Positions 15,492 through 22,104 of a stretch of DNA of 34,912 nt are shown piece by piece. The position numbers and the translations under genes were made by a program. A model generated the notes under the pieces. That model was not told the DNA's origin. It did no database searches and saw nothing but the letters and a program-made list of their open reading frames with translations. Source of the DNA: JAXHUH01 sp034211175. GTDB taxonomy: Bacteria; Actinomycetota; Acidimicrobiia; Acidimicrobiales; CAIXPF01. The stretch is taken from positions 1 through 34,912 of the forward strand of contig JAXHUH010000318.1 of the NCBI GenBank assembly GCA_034211175.1, written 5' to 3'. Numbering within the stretch: the stretch's first letter is position 1; the number at the start of each line of letters is the position of its first letter.

Positions 15492-16654
15492 GCACGTTCG
15501 AGCCGAGCCTCGTGCCCACGCTGGCGGGCGAGGCCTACACCGATCCCCGGGTGTTCGAGGCCGAGCAGGAGGCGATCTTCGAGCGCACCTGGAACTGCGT
15601 CGCCCTCGCCGCCGACCTCGACGGGCCGGGTGCGTTCCGCACCGTGACCGTCGGGCGGGAGAGCGTCGTGCTGCTGCGGGGTCGCGACGGCGAGGTGCGG
15701 GCGTTCCTCAACGTCTGTCGCCACCGCGGCGCCCGGCTGTGCACCGACGAGGCCGGCCACCTGCGCCGCAACCTCCAGTGCCCCTACCACGCCTGGACCT
15801 ACGACCACCGCGGCGCGCTGGTCGCGGCGCCGAACCTGACGACCATGCCCGACGTCGATCGCGACGCCTACGGCCTCGTGCCGGTCGCCGTCGAGGTCTG
15901 GCTCGGCTACGTGTGGGTGTGCCTGGCCGACGAGCCGCCGTCGTTCGCCGAGGACGTGCACGGCGAGGTCGTCAACCGCCTCGGCGACCTCGACGCCATC
16001 GAGCACTACGGGGTCGACGGCCTCGCGCTCGGCCGGCGCATCACCTACGAGGTCGCGGCCAACTGGAAGCTCGTGGTCGAGAACTTCATGGAGTGCTACC
16101 ACTGCGCCACGATCCACCCCGAGCTCACGGACGTGCTCCCGGAGTTCGCGGACGGCTACGCGGCCCAGTACTACGTCGGCCACGGCGCCTCCTTCGCCGA
16201 GGAGGTCGAGGGGTTCACGGTCGACGGCGCGGCGGGCGCGGCGAGGCTCGCCGGCATCGGCGACGACCAGGACCGCCGGTACTACGCGATCACGATCAAG
16301 CCCCAGGTGTTCGTGAACCTGGTGCCCGACCACGTGATCGTCCACCGGATGATCCCGACCGCGGCCGACCGGACGACGATCGTGTGCGACTGGCTGTTCG
16401 CCCCCGAGGACGTGGCCAGCGGGCGCGACCTGGAGCCATCGGTCGAGCTGTTCCACCGGGTGAACGAGCAGGACTTCGAGGCCTGTGAGCGCACCCAGCC
16501 GGCGATGTCGTCACGGGCGTACCGCGACGGCGGTGTGCTCGTGCCGAGCGAGCACCACATCGCCCTGTTCCACTCCTGGGTCGGCGACCGCCTCGCCGGC
16601 ACCGCCCCCGAGCTGGCCCGCACGTTCGCCGGCCCGAGAGGCATCGCCTCCTGA
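15488..16654 (+). CDS. gbcA: Rieske oxygenase alpha subunit, glycine betaine monooxygenase (GbcA-like)
   Basis: The 388-residue protein is an aromatic-ring-hydroxylase-type oxygenase of the GbcA/stachydrine demethylase group. The Rieske cluster ligands are Cys77-x-His79 and Cys98-x-x-His101. The mononuclear iron site lies in 'VENFMECYHCATIHPEL' with His205 and His210. The 'ECYHC' form is typical of quaternary-amine demethylases. It should convert glycine betaine to dimethylglycine and formaldehyde, feeding the two flavoproteins encoded just before it. Carnitine or a proline betaine remains a possible substrate. GTG at 15488 overlaps the sarcosine oxidase stop (GTGA). The usual reductase GbcB is not next to it; the Rieske ferredoxin at 11335 may serve instead. 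Confidence 0.82.
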   Translation: MSTFEPSLVPTLAGEAYTDPRVFEAEQEAIFERTWNCVALAADLDGPGAFRTVTVGRESVVLLRGRDGEVRAFLNVCRHRGARLCTDEAGHLRRNLQCPYHAWTYDHRGALVAAPNLTTMPDVDRDAYGLVPVAVEVWLGYVWVCLADEPPSFAEDVHGEVVNRLGDLDAIEHYGVDGLALGRRITYEVAANWKLVVENFMECYHCATIHPELTDVLPEFADGYAAQYYVGHGASFAEEVEGFTVDGAAGAARLAGIGDDQDRRYYAITIKPQVFVNLVPDHVIVHRMIPTAADRTTIVCDWLFAPEDVASGRDLEPSVELFHRVNEQDFEACERTQPAMSSRAYRDGGVLVPSEHHIALFHSWVGDRLAGTAPELARTFAGPRGIAS

Positions 16655-16678
16655 CCCGTCCCCACCCACAACCCCGTT

Positions 16679-16734
16679 CTGGTCTACCTGCCCGTTCCGC
16701 CGACCTGCGACGTCGTCGCCGGCAGGTAGACCAG
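16679..16734. terminator. Hairpin with 14-bp stem after the betaine operon
   Basis: CTGGTCTACCTGCC at 16679-16692 pairs perfectly with GGCAGGTAGACCAG at 16721-16734 across a 28-base loop. The flanks are CCCCGTT on the left and TTCGGTGCAGGG on the right. The ends match those of the hairpins at 5667, 6794 and 21391 although the inner stem differs. It lies between the convergent betaine operon and IclR gene. Confidence 0.7.
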
Positions 16735-16752
16735 TTCGGTGCAGGGCTCGTT

Positions 16753-16797
16753 CCGGGGGACCGATCTGTCGCATGGCGGGTCGTTGGCGTCCCCCGG
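16753..16797. terminator. Second hairpin before the IclR gene end
   Basis: CCGGGGGAC at 16753-16761 pairs with GTCCCCCGG at 16789-16797 (9-bp stem, 27-base loop), 17 bp past the minus-strand IclR stop. It is a likely terminator for the IclR transcript. Confidence 0.5.
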
Positions 16798-16813
16798 TTC
16801 GGGGTGGGTGCGG

Positions 16814-17590
16814 TCAGGCGGCGGCGTGGCCCATGCGCCAGCTGATCTCGTCGGCGGCGGCGATCACGTCGGGGACGAGCTTGCGCAGCGCCTCGGGGTC
16901 GAGCCGGTACGCCGGGCCCGAGACCGAGAGCGCGGCCACGACCGCACCCGTCCGGTCCCGGATGGGTGCGGCGGCCGCGTTCAGGCCGACCTCGTACTCC
17001 TCGATGGCGAGCGCGTAGCCGTCCGCCGCCACCCCGTCGAGTGCGGCGAGCAGGGCCGCATCGGTGAGGGTGTGCGGGGTCAACGCCTCGGTCTCGACGC
17101 TGGCCAGGAGTGCCTTGCGCTCCTTCGGTGTGAGGGCCGCGAGCAGGACCTTGCCGCTGGAGGTGCAGTGCAGCGGCGTCAGCTTGCCGATCCAGTTGTG
17201 GGTGGCGACGTTCGACGGCCCGTGGGCCTGGTCGACGTTGACGGCGTAGTGCTCCTCGAGCACCGCGACGTTGATCGTCTCGCCGAGCTGGTCGGCCAGC
17301 CGCTCGACGACCGGGCGGCCCTGGCGGGAGACGTCGAGGCGCCCGGAGACCGCGCCGGCGAGCGGGATCAGGCCGAAGCCGAGGCGGTACTTGCCCCGCT
17401 CGCCGGCCTGCTCGACCAGGCCGCGGCCCTCGAGCGCGCCGAGGAGGCGGAAGGCGGTCGACTTGTGGACCTCGAGCTCGTTGGCCACCTCCGAGACACC
17501 GGCTTCGCCGCGACGCGCCAGGATCTCGAGCACGCTGATCGCCCGGTCGACGGATTGCACACCACCATCACGGGACCCCCTGTTGCTCAT
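16814..17590 (-). CDS. IclR family transcriptional regulator
   Basis: The 258-residue protein has an N-terminal winged helix (about 12-75; 'SVDRAISVLEILARRGEAGVSEVANEL', 'HKSTAFRLLGALEGRGLVEQ') and a C-terminal IclR effector domain ('LHCTSSGKVLLAAL', 'GYALAIEEYEVGLNAAAAPIRDRTG', 'ALSVSGPAYRL'). ATG at 17590 directly precedes the HTH. It is convergent with the glycine betaine operon and is the only regulator beside it, so it is the best candidate to control betaine catabolism in response to a pathway compound (inference). An inverted repeat built on TTGACCG lies 34-64 bp upstream of the start and may be its own operator. Confidence 0.9.
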   Translation of the reverse strand: MSNRGSRDGGVQSVDRAISVLEILARRGEAGVSEVANELEVHKSTAFRLLGALEGRGLVEQAGERGKYRLGFGLIPLAGAVSGRLDVSRQGRPVVERLADQLGETINVAVLEEHYAVNVDQAHGPSNVATHNWIGKLTPLHCTSSGKVLLAALTPKERKALLASVETEALTPHTLTDAALLAALDGVAADGYALAIEEYEVGLNAAAAPIRDRTGAVVAALSVSGPAYRLDPEALRKLVPDVIAAADEISWRMGHAAA

Positions 17591-17623
17591 GGCGAAACGG
17601 TCTTCGGCGGGAAGAACACGTAC

Positions 17624-17654
17624 TTGACCGTACCTGACACCCTGGACCGGTCAA
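17624..17654 (-). promoter_or_regulatory. Inverted repeat TTGACCG/CGGTCAA upstream of the IclR gene
   Basis: TTGACCG at 17624-17630 and CGGTCAA at 17648-17654 are perfect inverted arms separated by 17 bp. Read on the minus strand, the distal arm supplies a good -35 (TTGACC) for the IclR gene; the matching -10 (TACGGT) is weak. This could be promoter and autoregulatory site combined. Confidence 0.45.
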
Positions 17655-17702
17655 TTTGGCCGAGCATCGGGCCCGGCGCCGCGAGCTTCGGGCGTCGGCA
17701 GG

Positions 17703-18236
17703 TCACACCGGGGCGTGGGAGCGGCGCTTGGCCCGGTACGCGCGCACCTTGGCGTGGTTGCCGCAGCTGCGCATCTCGCACCAGCGCCGCGACCGGTTCC
17801 GGGAGCGATCGACGAACGCCCAGCCGCAGCTCGGGCCGGGGCACAGCTTCAGGCGGTCCCACGCGCCGAGCACGTGTGACCGGGCGATCGTCACCACGAT
17901 CGAGCCGAGCGCCGCCTGCGCGGCGGCCCCCGACGGCGTCAGCACGAGCGCCGACGTCGCGGGGTCGCCGAAGGCGAGCGGGAACGGCTGACAGGCCTCG
18001 ACCAGCGCGGCGGCCGCCTCGTCGTCCGGCTGGCCCACCGCGCCGCGCACGGCTTCGCGAAGGGTCACCGCCCGGGTGAGGTCGGTGCGGGAGACCCGCG
18101 CCTCGCCGTCGTAGAGGCCCTGGGCGCGCAGCCACTCGGCCAGGTCGGACGGCCGGACCAGGGAGTCCGGACCGCCCTCGTGATCGACGGTGTTCAGCAG
18201 TCGTTCGACCATGCCGAGCTCGGTGAGCACATCCAC
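17703..18236 (-). CDS. CGNR zinc finger (ABATE domain) transcriptional regulator
   Basis: The 177-residue protein has an N-terminal ABATE-like helical domain ('LNTVDHEGGPDSLVRPSDLAEWL', then 'AVTLREAVRGAV') and a C-terminal CGNR zinc finger with Cys132, Cys137, Cys153 and Cys158 ('LCPGPSCGWAFVDRSRNRSRRWC', then 'SCGNHAKVRAYR'). The last residue of the name-giving motif is His rather than Arg here (C-G-N-H). These proteins are putative DNA-binding regulators of stress or metabolism. The start is uncertain: GTG at 18236 is the first plausible one, GTG at 18230 is also in frame, and neither has a clear ribosome site. It is transcribed toward the IclR gene (112 bp apart) and divergent from the LPxTG protein gene. 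The 226 bp between the divergent starts show nothing I recognise. Confidence 0.8.
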   Translation of the reverse strand: MDVLTELGMVERLLNTVDHEGGPDSLVRPSDLAEWLRAQGLYDGEARVSRTDLTRAVTLREAVRGAVGQPDDEAAAALVEACQPFPLAFGDPATSALVLTPSGAAAQAALGSIVVTIARSHVLGAWDRLKLCPGPSCGWAFVDRSRNRSRRWCEMRSCGNHAKVRAYRAKRRSHAPV

Positions 18237-18462
18237 GGGACACCACAGTAGGCCGGTTGGCGGTGTCAACTCCAGGTGGGGCGTTCGGACGGCGCCGCCG
18301 GCCGAGCACCAACCCCGGAGCTCGATCCGCCTCGAGAACCGCCGTTCGACCCGCCTCCAAGCGTGCGGACGCCTCTTGGCGGCCGGGGCCGCATGTGGTC
18401 CGGTCGCCATGGAGCGGACCCGTCGATCGGTGGCCCGCTCCGTGGAAGCAGAGGAGGCGGAG

Positions 18463-20088
18463 ATGCGGCTCCGCTCGGTGCTCGGCCATGCAGCACCCGC
18501 CCTGTCGATCACGGGCTCGGTGCTCCTCGTCGCGTCGGTGGGTGTGGTTCCCGGCAGGGTCGGCGCCTTGGCCGCGCCGGCGGCGGCCGCGCAGCCGGCG
18601 ACGTGCCCCGAGCCCGCCACCGAGCTGGAACCGGCCACCGTCGCCGAGGTCGAGGACCTGCTCGTCGGCACCTGGGTCCTCTGCGGTGAGGGCTCGGTCT
18701 TCGGGCCGGTCGCCGAGGGCGAGGTCGGCGTGCAGTTCCTGGCCGACGGCCGGTTCCACCGCGTGTACGAAGGCGACGACGGTGGGCTGGTGAGCGCCGG
18801 TGGGCTCGACCAGGAGGGGACCTGGTCGGTCGCCGACGTCTCCCTGGGCGAGGTGCCGCCACGGTTCCAGGTGAGTCTCCTGCGCGCTGGCGGGGGCAAC
18901 GGCGGGCCCGTCACGTTCTACGACGGAGACGTCGACGGCGCCGAGCTGATGGAGCTGCTCGGCATGGACGGGCCGGTCGGGTACGTGCCGTGGACCGGTG
19001 CCGAGCCCGAGCCGGGGACACCGCCCGGCGGTGACGGCCCCTGCGGTCCTGCCGGCGATCCGGTGGCGCTGGAGGACGAGGCCGCGATCGTCGAGGCCGT
19101 GGTCGGGACGTGGATCCTCTGCGACGGCGTCGCACCGACCACCTCACCCGACGGCACCGAGGTCGGGCTGCAGCTCGAGGCGGACGGCGGCTGGTCGTAC
19201 GTGTTCGAGCAGCCCGACGGAACCCTGGTCGCCTCCCGTGGCGCGAGCTACGAGGGCACCTGGAGCGTCTCCGGCGACCCGCTCGCGATCACCTTCGACA
19301 TCCTCGGGTCGGGATCGAACGTCGCCTTCCCGGCGCTGACGGAGTCCCCGACGGTGCTTCGCCTCACCGGGATGATCGGCCCGGGGGACTACGTGCCGTG
19401 GACCGGCGCGCCGCCGATCCCCGGCCCGCCACCCGATGCCACGGGTGAGTGCGGCGTTCCCACCGACGTGTTCACACCGACCTCGGCCGAGGATCTCGCG
19501 GCGCAGCTGGTCGGTGTCTGGGTGCCCTGCGACGCCGACGAACCCGTCCTCGGGTTTGCCTTCGACAGTGCCGTCGGCTTCGAGCTGGTGGAGGACGGAC
19601 GAGCCATGAGGCTCTACCGCTACGGCTACGGCGTCATGATCCGCGGTCCCGACGCCGAGCTGCGGGGACCGTGGACGGTCACCGACATCTCCGAGGCGAA
19701 CGGCCGTCCGGCGTTCCAGCTCTCGGTCGACATCGGGATCGGCGGGACGTCCGGCGAGGTGTACCTCTTCGATGACCCGACCGTCCTGCGCCTCATCGGG
19801 ATGGACGGCCCGGTCGACTACCAACGGTGGACCGGAAGGCCCCCGGTCGACGTCGTGACCTACGGCGACGACGGCGAGGTTCTCAGCGGAACCCGGCCTC
19901 CCACGACGATCCCGAACACGACCTCGACCACCGTGCCGACCGAGGTGGCCGGCGAGTCGGTCGTCGCCGGTGGGTCCACCACGCTGCCTCGTACCGGCAC
20001 CGGTCTCGGGTGGGTCGTGGTCGTCGCGGTGGCGACCACGTCGCTCGGGCTCATCGCCCTGGGCCTCGCCCGCCGAACCACCGTCTGA
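18463..20088 (+). CDS. LPxTG-anchored surface protein with three unknown repeats
   Basis: The 541-residue protein has an N-terminal signal peptide (hydrophobic run about 14-43, likely cut near 'AAAAQPA'), three repeats (about 48-180, 194-315, 330-458), a Thr-rich spacer and a C-terminal sorting signal: L-P-R-T-G at 508-512, a hydrophobic segment and R-R. This predicts covalent cell-wall anchoring by a sortase. Each repeat begins with a Cys pair exactly 26 apart (48/74, 194/220, 330/356), then 'VGTWVLC'-like, an extended 'GVQFLADGRF'-like strand, 'GTWSV', and ends in 'LTGMIGPGDYVPWTG'-like. The extended strands suggest a small beta-barrel, perhaps lipocalin-like (inference). I do not recognise the repeat family. 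ATG at 18463 has AGGAGG 5 nt upstream. Confidence 0.85.
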   Translation: MRLRSVLGHAAPALSITGSVLLVASVGVVPGRVGALAAPAAAAQPATCPEPATELEPATVAEVEDLLVGTWVLCGEGSVFGPVAEGEVGVQFLADGRFHRVYEGDDGGLVSAGGLDQEGTWSVADVSLGEVPPRFQVSLLRAGGGNGGPVTFYDGDVDGAELMELLGMDGPVGYVPWTGAEPEPGTPPGGDGPCGPAGDPVALEDEAAIVEAVVGTWILCDGVAPTTSPDGTEVGLQLEADGGWSYVFEQPDGTLVASRGASYEGTWSVSGDPLAITFDILGSGSNVAFPALTESPTVLRLTGMIGPGDYVPWTGAPPIPGPPPDATGECGVPTDVFTPTSAEDLAAQLVGVWVPCDADEPVLGFAFDSAVGFELVEDGRAMRLYRYGYGVMIRGPDAELRGPWTVTDISEANGRPAFQLSVDIGIGGTSGEVYLFDDPTVLRLIGMDGPVDYQRWTGRPPVDVVTYGDDGEVLSGTRPPTTIPNTTSTTVPTEVAGESVVAGGSTTLPRTGTGLGWVVVVAVATTSLGLIALGLARRTTV

Positions 20089-20114
20089 CCGGGCTGTCCG
20101 CTCGGCCGTGTGAT

Positions 20115-20157
20115 CGGCCGGGCCTCTGGGGCCGTCGCCCGGTCCCGGGCCCGGCCG
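20115..20157 (+). terminator. GC-rich hairpin after the LPxTG gene
   Basis: CGGCCGGGCC at 20115-20124 pairs perfectly with GGCCCGGCCG at 20148-20157, 26 bp after the stop codon. The 10-bp stem makes it a likely terminator. The rest of the 205-bp gap to 20294 is GC-rich, without a visible gene. Confidence 0.55.
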
Positions 20158-20293
20158 ACGAGGCATCCGTATCGCACCGCCCCGGCCGCCCGGGTCGGCC
20201 CTCTCGCCGGCCCGGGCGGCGCCCTTCGCCGCGCCCTCCGTCGCGGCCGCCGCACGGGCGCTGCTCGTGGCGGTCGCGCTACGGTCGCCGGTG

Positions 20294-21376
20294 ATGATCC
20301 TCGACGAGCTGACCGTCGACGCCACCCGGTTCGCCGAGCGGACCGGGTGGGAGGCCAAGCCCGAGGGCCTGTGCAAGGGGCCGCTGTGCGTCCCCGCCGC
20401 GGAGGCCGATCGTGGCGACGGCACGCTCGACGTGTCCGCGCTCGCCGAACGCCTGCGCATGCCGCTCGTCGGCGACGAGGAGCGGGGCGTCTGGGCGCTC
20501 GGACCGGCCAACGTCGGTGGCGGCCGGGCCCTCGACACCGCCGATGCCGCCGACCCGGAGCTGGCCGACTTCGACGGCAACCCGTTCCGGCTCTCGTCGC
20601 TGCGGGGCCGCAAGGTCCTGCTCGTCGCCTGGGCCAGTTGGTGAGGATGCCGCCTCAGCCTGCCCGGGTGGCAGGCACTGCACGCTGAGCTCGAGCCCCG
20701 GGGCCTGACGGTCGTCACCGTCGCCCTCGACGCCGACCCCCGCAAGGCCCGCCCGTTCAGCGACGCCGCGAACCCGACCCATCCCAGCCTGGTCGACACA
20801 GCCCACGTCTGCGACGAGCTGTTCGGGTTCGACAACGTGCCGATGGCCGTCTGGATCGACGAGGACGGGGTGCTCGTGCGCCCGGCCGAGTCGGCCACCA
20901 TCGAGCAGAGCTCGCTCCGCGGCGTCGACATCCCTGCCGACGCGGACGACCGGATCTCCCGCACCCTGCGCGAGGTCCAGAAGATCCCCGACCGGGCCGA
21001 GCAGTACCGCGCCGCCATCGTCGACTGGGTCGAGCACGGGGCCGCGAGCCGGTTCGCGCTCGATCCCGACGAGGTCGTCGCCCGCAGCAAGCCCCGCTCG
21101 CTCGACCACGCCCGCGCCGCGGCGTGCTTCGAGCTCGGCCATCACCTCCTCGCAACCGAGGGCCACGACGCCGCCGTCCCGTGGTGGCGCGAGGCCCACC
21201 GGCTCCACCCGGAGAACTGGACCTACAAGCGACAGGCCTGGACCCTCGTGACCACCGAGGGCGACGCGGAGCCCGACCTGATGCAGCCGCCGAACGACGT
21301 CTACGAGGGCAGCTGGCTCGAGGACGTGGTCGCCGGTGGTGGCGGCGAGGCCTACGTCACCGAACCCGACCTCTAG
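20294..21376 (+). CDS. Thioredoxin-fold selenoprotein, in-frame UGA read as Sec117
   Basis: A single 361-codon frame is interrupted only by TGA at 20642-20644. Read through, it gives a 360-residue redoxin/ResA-like protein whose active site is 'WASWUGCRLSLPGWQ', with U at 117 and the resolving Cys at 119. The upstream part ends in 'SLRGRKVLLVAWASW', the strand before a thioredoxin active site. The downstream part continues the fold: 'LTVVTVALDADPRKARPF', 'LFGFDNVPMAVWIDEDG' with a cis-Pro after V-P. An N-terminal domain carries C27-x4-C32, and a C-terminal helical domain spans about 240-360. Sec in place of the redox Cys suggests a thiol/disulfide or peroxide oxidoreductase. ATG at 20294 lacks a clear ribosome site; TACGGT 8 nt upstream hints at a leaderless message. 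A nonsense mutation is the alternative. Confidence 0.85.
20642..20676 (+). promoter_or_regulatory. UGA codon and candidate bacterial SECIS hairpin
   Basis: The UGA is at 20642-20644. Thirteen bases later GCCTGCC (20658-20664) pairs perfectly with GGCAGGC (20670-20676), leaving the loop CGGGT (20665-20669). The apical loop is thus 21-25 nt past the UGA and contains consecutive G residues, as expected for a SelB-bound bacterial SECIS (loop about 16-37 nt downstream). An alternative short stem TGAGG/CCTCA would include the UGA itself. Confidence 0.7.
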
Positions 21377-21390
21377 CCCACCCACCCCAT

Positions 21391-21435
21391 CTGGCGTGGA
21401 AGAACGACGGCCGGCAGAGCAGAGAACCACGCCAG
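21391..21435. terminator. Hairpin after the selenoprotein gene
   Basis: CTGGCGTGG at 21391-21399 pairs with CCACGCCAG at 21427-21435 (9-bp stem, 27-base loop). The flanks are CCCCAT on the left and TTCGGTGAAGGG on the right, the latter nearly identical to the right flank of the hairpin at 16679. It lies between convergent genes ending at 21376 and 21454. Confidence 0.6.
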
Positions 21436-21453
21436 TTCGGTGAAGGGTCGGGG

Positions 21454-22104
21454 TCAGGGCGGGGGTTGGCCGTAGGTGCGGAGGCGGGTGGCGACACGGG
21501 TCAGCTCGTCGTCGTCGAGCACGATCGGGTCGCCGTGGGCCCGGGCCCGGCGCACCACCGAGCAGAACCACTCGACGTCGAGCGCCAGCGCCACCGCATC
21601 GTCGAGGTCGGGCGCGAGCGCGATGGCGCCGTGGTTGGCCATCAGGCAGGCGGTCGCGTCGTCGCCCAGCGTGTCGGTCACCGCGTCGGCCAGCTCCGCC
21701 GACCCGTAGGTCGCGTACGGCGCGCAGCGCAGCCCGTTGGTGCCGAAGCGGGCGACGACGTAGTGGAGCGCGGGCAACGCCATGCCGAGGGTCGCGGCCG
21801 CCGTTGCCTCCACCGAGTGGGTGTGCACGATCGCACCGGCTTCCGGGCGTCGGGCCGCGAGCGCGGTGTGGAGTCGCCACTCGCTCGTCGGCGCCCGGGA
21901 ATCCGGGTTGTTGGGAGCGCCATCGAGGTCGAGGCGCACCATGTCGGCCGGATCGAGGCGGTCGGCGGGGATGCCCGACGGGGTCACCAGCAGGTCGGCC
22001 CCGACGCGGACGCTCAGGTTGCCCGAGGCGTTGTGGTTCAGCCCCAGCTCGTCGAGGCGCCGCGCCGCCCACGCCAGGCCGGCACGGGCCCGGGACTCAT
22101 CCAT
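21454..22104 (-). CDS. Class II aldolase, FucA-like (candidate methylthioribulose-P aldolase)
   Basis: The 216-residue protein is a zinc-dependent class II aldolase/adducin member. 'ASGNLSVRVG' binds phosphate, 'TPSGIPADRL' follows, 'SEWRLH' carries the catalytic Glu, 'HTHS' supplies two zinc His residues and 'ANHG' the third. 'ALHYVVARFGTNGLRCAPYATYG' and the ending 'DDELTRVATRLRTYG' resemble E. coli L-fuculose-phosphate aldolase closely, more than methylthioribulose-1-phosphate dehydratase (MtnB). It overlaps mtnA by 8 bp. The pair fits the DHAP shunt, in which methylthioribulose 1-phosphate is split to dihydroxyacetone phosphate and (methylthio)acetaldehyde. The reaction is inferred from context; a dehydratase role in the full methionine salvage pathway is the alternative. 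Confidence 0.8.
   Translation of the reverse strand: MDESRARAGLAWAARRLDELGLNHNASGNLSVRVGADLLVTPSGIPADRLDPADMVRLDLDGAPNNPDSRAPTSEWRLHTALAARRPEAGAIVHTHSVEATAAATLGMALPALHYVVARFGTNGLRCAPYATYGSAELADAVTDTLGDDATACLMANHGAIALAPDLDDAVALALDVEWFCSVVRRARAHGDPIVLDDDELTRVATRLRTYGQPPP

Noticed and set aside
16814..17590. Treating the IclR gene as part of the CGNR regulator operon
   Set aside because: They run in the same direction, but a 112-bp gap with its own inverted repeat and -35-like sequence suggests a separate promoter.
20294..21376. Reading the UGA-interrupted gene as a pseudogene or two separate genes
   Set aside because: The frame is intact on both sides with no other defect, the UGA falls exactly on the redox-active position, and a SECIS-like hairpin follows. 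A random nonsense change would be unlikely to hit that codon.
21454..22104. MtnB (methylthioribulose-1-phosphate dehydratase) annotation
   Set aside because: Neighbouring mtnA suggests it, but the sequence resembles fuculose-phosphate aldolase over the substrate loop and C-terminus, so aldolase is the better call.
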